From Candidatus Bathyarchaeota archaeon (GTDB lineage Archaea; Thermoproteota; Bathyarchaeia; Bathyarchaeales; Bathycorpusculaceae), in contig JAGTRA010000010.1 of assembly GCA_018396935.1 (NCBI GenBank), forward strand, positions 1 through 7,085: 7,085 bases of DNA. Reading direction: 5' to 3'. This document shows positions 1-4,122 of this stretch, piece by piece; position 1 is the stretch's first letter, and each line of letters opens with the position of its first letter. A model generated the notes under the pieces. That model did no database searches and had not been told where the DNA came from. It saw only the letters and a list, made by a program, of their open reading frames with translations. A program made the translations under genes and the position numbers.

Positions 1-812
1 AGAGAATAAAAGCGCTAAATCCTGATGTGGTTTTCGGAGTTGGAGGTGGAACTAAAATAGACGTCGCGAAATTAGCATCCGCTAACATGAAGGTCCCTGT
101 TATAAGCGTGCCGACAACAGCTTCCCATGACGGCATAGCAAGTCCTCTTTCATCTGTTAAGGGTCTCCAGAAGCCTTTCTCCATTAAAGCTCAAACACCA
201 ATAGCTATAATCGCGGATACAAACTTAATTAGAAAGGCGCCATATAGGCTTGTAGCTAGCGGTTGCGGGGACGTCATTGCTAAGATAACAGCGGTAAGCG
301 ATTGGAAACTAGCTCATGAAGAGCTTGGCGAATATTATGGCGATTACGCTGCAAGCTTAGCTTTGATGAGTGCTAAACTCGTTATGGAAAATGCTGAAGT
401 AATAAGGTCAAAAAGCGAGGAAGGCCTTAGGGTTCTCTTAGAGGCGCTTATAAGCTGTGGCGTAGCTATGAGTATCGCTGGAAGCAGCCGACCATGCAGT
501 GGCTCCGAACACCTTTTCAGCCACGCCCTCGACGTAATAAAACCTAATTGCTCAATGCATGGTGAACGATGCGCTGTTGGGACAATCATGATGGCGTATT
601 TACATGGCGCTGACTGGATGTATATTCGAGATACTTTGAAAATTTTAGGGGCGCCTACAACGGCAAACGAGTTAGGCGTTACAGCTGAAGAAATTGGACG
701 AGCCTTATTTATGGCTTCTTCGATAAGGCCTGAGCGGTATACAATTCTAAACAAGTTGAATTTGAGTTTTGAAGAATGTTTAAGGATTGCGAAAATTACT
801 GGTGTAATTTAG
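1..812 (+). CDS. egsA: sn-glycerol-1-phosphate dehydrogenase (5' truncated)
   Basis: The enzyme reduces dihydroxyacetone phosphate to sn-glycerol-1-phosphate with NAD(P)H, the committed step for the archaeal lipid backbone, in the cytosol. The frame is open from base 3, so the GTG at 27 is an internal valine and the true start lies left of the window. About 269 residues are present; family members are near 350, so roughly 80 N-terminal residues are missing. Visible are the dinucleotide-binding glycine run GVGGGT (36-53), the TTASHDG segment (about 111-134), and metal-ligand candidates of the iron/zinc alcohol dehydrogenase fold: Asp at 270-272 in SGCGD, His in SEHLFSH (510-512 or 522-524) and His at 558-560 in SMHGE. 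The spacing resembles the Asp-His-His set of glycerol dehydrogenases. The TAG stop overlaps the stop of the opposing FKBP gene by 4 bases. The identification is firm. Confidence 0.93.
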   Translation, partial: RIKALNPDVVFGVGGGTKIDVAKLASANMKVPVISVPTTASHDGIASPLSSVKGLQKPFSIKAQTPIAIIADTNLIRKAPYRLVASGCGDVIAKITAVSDWKLAHEELGEYYGDYAASLALMSAKLVMENAEVIRSKSEEGLRVLLEALISCGVAMSIAGSSRPCSGSEHLFSHALDVIKPNCSMHGERCAVGTIMMAYLHGADWMYIRDTLKILGAPTTANELGVTAEEIGRALFMASSIRPERYTILNKLNLSFEECLRIAKITGVI

Positions 813-1516
813 GATTTGCTTCCTACAGCCTTTTCAGCTTTAAATGTCTCAATGAACTTGACAGTTGTTACTTCTGGGAAGAACCTCTGTATATCTAGGG
901 CTATGCCTCTCTTAGCAACTTGTATCCCCTCTATGTAATAGGCGTCTTCAGGCATTTCTATTGTAACTAATTCTCCTTCAATGGCTAGCTTGAATTTGTC
1001 CGCCTCAACAGGCGGTATCCTCCTATGTATTAACGCCTTTATTTTATCCTCTGGTGTTTCAAGCTTTTTCGCTACGGTAGCTTCATAAACTAAGGTTTTA
1101 CCTGCTAATGGTGGATTAAAATCTAATAGAACGCGGCCAGCGCCTATCGCCCTTACGGTTGCAATTTTTCCATCATATTCAAGTTGCATTCCAATTGTTG
1201 GATTTATGCCGCGGGCTGTAAAATGTTTTAGGGGGACACGTTTAACTTTCTCCGGGTCTCTGGGCCCAAAGGCTTTTTCCGGTGGTATTTCAACAGTTTT
1301 AGTTTCCCCAACTTCCATCCCTATTAGGCTTTCGTCTAGGGCCTTTAGCACCCACCCCTCGCCTATAACGACTAGTTTGGGCTCGTAAACTTCCCCTTCC
1401 CTGTAGAGGCGCTCCCTCTTTGCTACTTCCTCTATAGTGGTGTCAAATACTTCACCCGTTTCTTTTACCCTCGCTACGTAGTTGAGGAGTATGAAGTCAC
1501 CTTTCTGCAAGCCCAT
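809..1516 (-). CDS. Long archaeal FKBP-type peptidyl-prolyl cis-trans isomerase (SlyD-like)
   Basis: This is a predicted cytosolic prolyl isomerase and chaperone of 235 residues, matching the long (about 230-residue) archaeal FKBP class rather than the short one of about 150. The split FKBP domain covers roughly residues 4-98 and shows GDFILLNYVARVKETGEVFDTT with Asp25, then VIGEGWVLKALDESLIGM (50-67) and PPEKAFGPRD (78-87). An insert-in-flap chaperone domain (about 99-140) follows, with the typical return strand DFNPPLAGKTLVYEATV (132-148). Residues about 152-235 form the extra C-terminal domain of the long class. There is no signal peptide or membrane segment. The ATG at 1514-1516 is preceded by GAGG seven bases upstream, which supports this start. 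The gene is monocistronic and faces egsA, with stops overlapping by four bases. Family assignment is firm; clients are unknown. Confidence 0.93.
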   Translation of the reverse strand: MGLQKGDFILLNYVARVKETGEVFDTTIEEVAKRERLYREGEVYEPKLVVIGEGWVLKALDESLIGMEVGETKTVEIPPEKAFGPRDPEKVKRVPLKHFTARGINPTIGMQLEYDGKIATVRAIGAGRVLLDFNPPLAGKTLVYEATVAKKLETPEDKIKALIHRRIPPVEADKFKLAIEGELVTIEMPEDAYYIEGIQVAKRGIALDIQRFFPEVTTVKFIETFKAEKAVGSKS

Positions 1517-1523
1517 AAACTTG

Positions 1524-1527
1524 CCTC
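1524..1527 (-). promoter_or_regulatory. Shine-Dalgarno site of the FKBP gene
   Basis: GAGG on the minus strand, seven bases before the ATG at 1516. It is the clearest ribosome-binding site in this part of the window and fixes the FKBP start. Confidence 0.6.
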
Positions 1528-1550
1528 TTAAGCTGTTTTGCCCAAACTAA

Positions 1551-1570
1551 GTTTAAAGCATTAATAAAAG
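1551..1570 (-). promoter_or_regulatory. Candidate TATA box region of the FKBP gene
   Basis: On the minus strand this reads CTTTTATTAA followed closely by TGCTTTAAAC, both resembling archaeal TATA elements. Initiation about 25 bases downstream would give a leader of roughly 15-30 bases, enough to hold the GAGG site. Which of the two elements is used cannot be told by eye. Confidence 0.4.
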
Positions 1571-1819
1571 CTTATCTATTTAAAGATCTCCAGTTAGCGT
1601 TTAATCGTGGCAAATAGCAAGTTGCAAATTTAGTCATTGAGGCAATAAGCTACATACGTGGCGACTTCCTTGCTTGATATGGCTTAATTGTGTAATATTT
1701 ATGTTGTATTTTTCGAAGGTCATGATAAAAACAAGTAAATGCACACCAAGCTTGAGTCATAGTTGATCTCAGTTGGTTGTATTTGGGGAATGCAGAATTA
1801 GCTTTAATTATTTCCTAAG

Positions 1820-1830
1820 ATTTTTAAACT
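1820..1830 (+). promoter_or_regulatory. Candidate TATA box of the ferritin-like gene
   Basis: ATTTTTAAAC lies about 30 bases before the ATG at 1857. A start point about 25 bases downstream would fall near 1850, giving a leaderless or nearly leaderless mRNA. This fits the lack of a convincing Shine-Dalgarno site before this gene. Confidence 0.45.
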
Positions 1831-1856
1831 AATCAAATCAATAGGCTGGGATTAAA

Positions 1857-2138
1857 ATGCTATCTGGAATACCTATAAAATTGGATAAAATTGCTGGCTT
1901 AAATCTTGATAAACAGATTCTAAGAGATGCTATTATTGCGGAGCTAGATGCTATTAACCTCTATGAGCAACTGGCCGCAACCACTCAAAATGAAGCTTTA
2001 AAGAAGGTTCTTTTGGAAGTTGCTCGGGAAGAAAAAACCCATGTAGGTGAATTCCAAGCTTTACTACTGAAGTTGGACAAGGAACAGGTAGAGGAGCTGG
2101 AGAAGGGGAGGAAAGAGGTAGAGGATTTAACAGGTTAA
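1857..2138 (+). CDS. Ferritin-like half-domain protein, encapsulated-ferritin (EncFtn) type
   Basis: This 93-residue protein is predicted to be two long antiparallel helices (about 18-43 and 46-75) with a short N-terminal lead and a charged tail. Glu29 in AELDAINLYEQ, then Glu59 and His62 in REEKTHVGEF, give the E-30-E-x-x-H pattern of encapsulated ferritins, in which two half-ferritin subunits together build a di-iron ferroxidase centre and oxidise Fe(II). A four-helix ferritin or rubrerythrin would be about twice as long and carry two ExxH motifs; here there is one. The protein is not fused to an encapsulin shell domain, no encapsulin gene is visible in the window, and the tail (EKGRKEVEDLTG) has no obvious encapsulin cargo signal. 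Iron storage or detoxification is inferred; rubrerythrin-like peroxide defence is an alternative. It appears monocistronic. Confidence 0.75.
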   Translation: MLSGIPIKLDKIAGLNLDKQILRDAIIAELDAINLYEQLAATTQNEALKKVLLEVAREEKTHVGEFQALLLKLDKEQVEELEKGRKEVEDLTG

Positions 2139-2142
2139 AAGC

Positions 2143-2173
2143 AATTTTCCAAAACCTTTCCTATTCTATTTAT
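2143..2173 (+). terminator. Candidate pyrimidine-rich terminator after the ferritin-like gene
   Basis: Just past the TAA at 2138 the plus strand carries several T and C runs (TTTTCC, CCTTTCCTATTC, then TTTATT), the kind of tract at which archaeal polymerase tends to stop. It lies in the 38-base gap shared with the convergent tRNA gene, so it would prevent antisense reading into the tRNA. No hairpin supports it. Confidence 0.35.
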
Positions 2174-2176
2174 TAG

Positions 2177-2252
2177 TGGTAGCCCGGGGGAGATTCGAAC
2201 TCCCGTCAGCGGGTCCAAAGCCCGCTATGCTTGTCCGCTACACCACCGGGCT
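2177..2252 (-). tRNA. tRNA-Gln (anticodon UUG), with encoded CCA
   Basis: A complete cloverleaf can be drawn on the minus strand. The acceptor stem is AGCCCGG/CCGGGCT, with A1-U72 and discriminator A. The D arm is GTGT/GCAT with a nine-base loop containing GG. The anticodon stem is GCGGG/CCCGC with loop CTTTGGA, so the anticodon is UUG (complement at 2216-2218), reading CAA. The variable region is four bases and the T arm is GGGAG-TTCGAAT-CTCCC. CCA is encoded at 2177-2179, and the mature body without it is 2180-2252. There is no intron. Archaea generally make Gln-tRNA by amidating Glu-tRNA(Gln) with GatDE, which is reported to favour the A1-U72 pair seen here. Confidence 0.96.
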
Positions 2253-2268
2253 CCCAAATATTAGTATT

Positions 2269-2282
2269 ACATTTTTAATTAA
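2269..2282 (-). promoter_or_regulatory. Candidate TATA box of tRNA-Gln
   Basis: Read on the minus strand, TTAATTAAAAATG lies about 20-30 bases upstream of the tRNA 5' end, the expected place for an archaeal TATA element that starts transcription at or just before the tRNA. Confidence 0.45.
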
Positions 2283-2291
2283 CGGCTTCTG

Positions 2292-2312
2292 ATTAAAGGT
2301 TTCCCTTTTAAT
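2292..2312. repeat. Inverted repeat upstream of tRNA-Gln
   Basis: ATTAAAGG and CCTTTTAAT form an eight-pair stem with one extra T and a four-base loop. Downstream on the plus strand is a pyrimidine-rich run (about 2331-2352). It could be a hairpin terminator or a binding site, or chance in AT-rich DNA. The rest of 2253-2430 shows nothing recognisable. Confidence 0.3.
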
Positions 2313-2431
2313 GGGGTTGGGAAAATATGTTTTCTTCCTTCCTTTTCTATTCTGTGGTGCTGTTTAATATGCTGTTTTTCAGTTTTATTTTTTGGAAGTT
2401 GTTGCGCTTTTTGCTTAGCTTCAAACCGTAA

Positions 2432-2443
2432 AATTTATATATT
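2432..2443 (+). promoter_or_regulatory. TATA box of tfb
   Basis: AATTTATATATT is the best-looking TATA element in the window, with purine-rich CGTAAA directly upstream as a possible BRE. Initiation about 25 bases further on, near 2463, would give a leader of about 75-85 bases, much longer than those predicted for aIF1 or nrdJ. Confidence 0.55.
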
Positions 2444-2463
2444 AAGACACTGCATGGGATAGC

Positions 2464-2524
2464 GCTGAACCGGATGGCGACTTTCTCCCCATTAAATGGG
2501 AACCGTACAGGTGAAGGTTCTAGC
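2464..2524 (+). other. Possible folded 5' leader of tfb
   Basis: GCTGAACC (2464-2471) can pair with GGTTCTAGC (2516-2524), giving eight pairs with one bulged T. Inside, CCCAT (2488-2492) pairs with ATGGG (2496-2500) across a TAA loop. The outer stem begins almost exactly where the TATA box predicts the transcript to start. An AGGTGA sequence (2509-2514) matching the 16S anti-Shine-Dalgarno lies inside the fold, too far from either tfb start to be an ordinary ribosome-binding site. The pairing is visible; any regulatory role is inference. Confidence 0.35.
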
Positions 2525-2535
2525 AATAAGTTGAA

Positions 2536-3483
2536 GTGTGGTGTAAATTGAGCGTAAAGGAAAGCACAACCAGGCAAATTACGGATAAATGCCCAGAGTG
2601 TGGTAGTGTAAACCTCATTCATGACTATGATACTGGGGAAACTATTTGCGGGGAATGCGGACTTGTCCTTCATGAGCAAATGATAGATAAGGGCCCTGAG
2701 TGGCGAGCCTTCACTCAAGAGGAGAAAGCCTCAAGAAGCCGTGTTGGCGTACCCACGTCTTATTCTGTTCATGATAAGGGGCTATCTACGGCTATAAGCC
2801 AAGTTGACCGAGACGCTTTTGGACGTAAGCTGCCAATAGCCACGCGCCTTCAGATGTGGCGCCTTAGAAAGTGGCAGATCCGTTCTAGAGTACATTCATC
2901 CATAGATCGGAACCTAGCTCAAGCGATGGCTGAGCTTGACCGCCTATCCGATAAAGTGTATATACCGCCTTCTGTGAAGGAGAAGGCTGCGGTAATCTAT
3001 AGGAAGGCTTTGGAGAAGGGCTTAGTTAGGGGTAGGTCTATTGCCGCTATAGCGGCAGCAGCTCTATATGCCGCTTGCCGTGAAAGTGGAACTCCGAGAA
3101 CTCTAAGAGAAATCGCTGAAGCAAGTCTTGTTGATAGGAAAGATGTAGCTCGTTGTTATAGGCTATTGCTTCGGGAGCTAGATGTACAGATGCCAGTGGC
3201 TGACCCGTTGACTTATGTGTCAAAAATTGCTGAGAAAATAGGGATTTCAGGAAAAACTCAAGGTCTTGCTATACAAATCCTCAGAGAGGCTAAGAAGCGT
3301 AAAGCTGCTGCTGGAAAGGATCCTATGGGTTTAGCAGCGGCAGCCCTTTACATAGCATGTCTAATGAATAATGAGAAGAAAACCCAGAAGGATATTGCTG
3401 AGGCTGCTGGAGTAACGGAGGTAACTGTTAGAAACCGATATAAAACCTTAAAGAAACAGTTAAACTTAGAACTTCCTGATTAG
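2536..3483 (+). CDS. tfb: Transcription initiation factor TFB (TFIIB homologue)
   Basis: TFB bridges TBP on the TATA box and RNA polymerase, reads the BRE and helps open the promoter. Counting from GTG 2536 (315 residues), a zinc ribbon comes first, with Cys19, Cys22, Cys38 and Cys41. The B-reader/linker follows, with GPEWRAFTQEEKASRSRVG and a short DRDAFGRKLP stretch. Two cyclin repeats come next (about 120-215 and 216-312), each with the AAAALY(A/I)AC helix, and the second ends in the helix-turn-helix EVTVRNRYKTLK that contacts the BRE. It is full length with no missing zinc ligand. The start is uncertain: GTG 2536 has no ribosome site, while TTG 2548 is preceded by GGTG (2540-2543) and would give 311 residues. 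The stop overlaps the opposing zinc-ribbon gene by four bases. Confidence 0.96.
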   Translation: MWCKLSVKESTTRQITDKCPECGSVNLIHDYDTGETICGECGLVLHEQMIDKGPEWRAFTQEEKASRSRVGVPTSYSVHDKGLSTAISQVDRDAFGRKLPIATRLQMWRLRKWQIRSRVHSSIDRNLAQAMAELDRLSDKVYIPPSVKEKAAVIYRKALEKGLVRGRSIAAIAAAALYAACRESGTPRTLREIAEASLVDRKDVARCYRLLLRELDVQMPVADPLTYVSKIAEKIGISGKTQGLAIQILREAKKRKAAAGKDPMGLAAAALYIACLMNNEKKTQKDIAEAAGVTEVTVRNRYKTLKKQLNLELPD

Positions 3484-3683
3484 CTGCCGTCTTCTTCAAT
3501 CTCCATAATTAACGGTCCAGAATATCCGCATTTATCACATACATACTTTTTCGGCGTAAGCCAATAATCTAAGCTACTTGATAAGTGGATTTCAGGGCTT
3601 CCACATTTAGGGCAATATATTTTAGATGGGCTTCTATGCTTCATAGACTTGAATAGCTCAACGATGTTTTGAAGGATTTTCAT
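3480..3683 (-). CDS. Small zinc-ribbon protein of unknown function
   Basis: This 67-residue basic-to-acidic protein has one zinc ribbon: Cys24-x2-Cys27 and Cys49-x2-Cys52, separated by LSSSLDYWLTPKKYV. The N-terminal 20 residues look helical and amphipathic (ILQNIVELFKSMK), and the end is acidic (EIEEDGS). I know similar short proteins from archaeal genomes but no assigned function. It lies 12 bases downstream of aIF1 on the same strand. A GAGG site (3693-3696) overlaps the aIF1 stop codon, nine bases before this ATG, so the pair is probably one transcript with coupled translation. That supports the first ATG over Met14. A role near the ribosome or RNA polymerase is only suggested by context and by the ribbon type. 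Its stop overlaps the tfb stop. Confidence 0.82.
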   Translation of the reverse strand: MKILQNIVELFKSMKHRSPSKIYCPKCGSPEIHLSSSLDYWLTPKKYVCDKCGYSGPLIMEIEEDGS

Positions 3684-3692
3684 TGAACTTTT

Positions 3693-3696
3693 CCTC
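3693..3696 (-). promoter_or_regulatory. Shine-Dalgarno site of the zinc-ribbon gene
   Basis: GAGG on the minus strand, nine bases before the ATG at 3683. Its first base falls in the aIF1 TAG stop (3696-3698), a layout typical of translational coupling. It decides between the two possible start codons of the downstream gene. Confidence 0.55.
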
Positions 3697-4004
3697 TATT
3701 GAACTTCCAGATTTTCCTCTGGATACCCGAGCTTTATTAGGTAGTGTCGAACTTTCTCACGGTGGTCTCCTTGAAGGATTATTTGGCCATTTTTAGCCGT
3801 GCCTCCACAGGCACAGTAACTCTTTAACTTTTGTGCTAGCTCCCAGAGGTCGACGTCTTTATCGTCTAGCCCTTCAACGATCGTCGTTGGTCTTCCAAAC
3901 TTTCTTGTTTCAAATCTTATGCGAATTCTTTGTTGCTCTTTGCTTATCTCACGGCACACGCATAAGTCTAGAGGAAGCCCGCAAATTTTGCAGATATTCG
4001 CCAT
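3696..4004 (-). CDS. sui1: Translation initiation factor aIF1 (SUI1/eIF1 family)
   Basis: aIF1 binds the small ribosomal subunit near the P site and enforces correct start-codon choice during initiation. The protein has 102 residues, normal for archaeal members. An N-terminal zinc knuckle shows Cys5-x2-Cys8 and Cys15-x-Cys17 (CKICGLPLDLCVC). The SUI1 fold then runs from about 24 to 100, with RKFGRPTTIVEGLD (34-47), the CACGGTAKNGQIILQGDHRE core (64-83) and a final helix before GYPEENLEV. Cys64 and Cys66 are common in the archaeal branch. It leads a two-gene unit with the zinc-ribbon protein and is divergent from nrdJ. A TATA box at 4035-4044 predicts a leader of only about ten bases. Confidence 0.94.
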   Translation of the reverse strand: MANICKICGLPLDLCVCREISKEQQRIRIRFETRKFGRPTTIVEGLDDKDVDLWELAQKLKSYCACGGTAKNGQIILQGDHREKVRHYLIKLGYPEENLEVQ

Positions 4005-4034
4005 TTCTCTCAGGCTTTAGAATACATAGAGCAG

Positions 4035-4044
4035 TTATATAAAG
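4035..4044 (-). promoter_or_regulatory. TATA box of the aIF1-zinc ribbon unit
   Basis: CTTTATATAA on the minus strand, about 30-40 bases before the aIF1 ATG. The expected start near 4014 gives a leader of about ten bases with no convincing ribosome-binding site. Confidence 0.55.
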
Positions 4045-4083
4045 CTTTCAAGGAAATGATGTTAATTTGGTCAACGTTTAAAA

Positions 4084-4093
4084 CTTTATATTA
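4084..4093 (+). promoter_or_regulatory. TATA box of nrdJ
   Basis: CTTTATATTA lies 30-39 bases before the nrdJ ATG at 4123; the predicted start near 4113 leaves a leader of about ten bases. With the aIF1 box at 4035-4044 pointing the other way, the 118-base gap holds two back-to-back core promoters about 40 bases apart. I see no clear NrdR-type palindrome between them. Confidence 0.5.
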
Positions 4094-4122
4094 CATTTTA
4101 TTTCACCTTGAGTTGAATAGGT

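Larger units (their letters stand above)
1517..1856. other. Gene-free AT-rich stretch between divergent FKBP and ferritin-like genes
   Basis: The 340 bases contain no open frame of useful length, no tRNA-like fold and no C/D-box pattern that I can find. The two ends hold the promoters of the flanking divergent genes. The centre (about 1600-1810) holds only small repeats: GCAAAT twice (1610-1615 and 1624-1629) around the palindrome GCAAGTTGC (1617-1625), and the palindrome CAAGCTTG (1747-1754). It is longer than the other spacers here, so a small RNA or a decayed gene cannot be excluded. Confidence 0.5.

Noticed and set aside
344..754. Minus-strand open frame of 136 codons opposite egsA
   Set aside because: egsA is clearly coding throughout with family motifs; the reverse frame shows no domain.
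27..812. GTG at 27 as the start of egsA
   Set aside because: The frame is open to the window edge and residues before it (ALNPDV) fit the family just ahead of the GVGGG motif; the gene is cut by the window, not started here.
2464..2524. C/D-box or kink-turn RNA in the tfb leader
   Set aside because: CTGA is present (2465-2468), but no proper RUGAUGA C box is at the right spacing, and the GGATGGCGA stretch is only a loose match.
2531..2551. Tiny upstream frame (TTG 2531 to TGA 2549-2551) overlapping the possible tfb TTG start
   Set aside because: The stop-start overlap is neat, but AGGTGA is 16 bases before the TTG, a six-codon frame with a TTG start is easily chance, and nothing else supports translation.
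2347..2718. Minus-strand open frame of 123 codons over the tfb leader and 5' end
   Set aside because: It crosses the tfb TATA box and the zinc-ribbon codons, has no start signals and has low-complexity, unlikely protein content.
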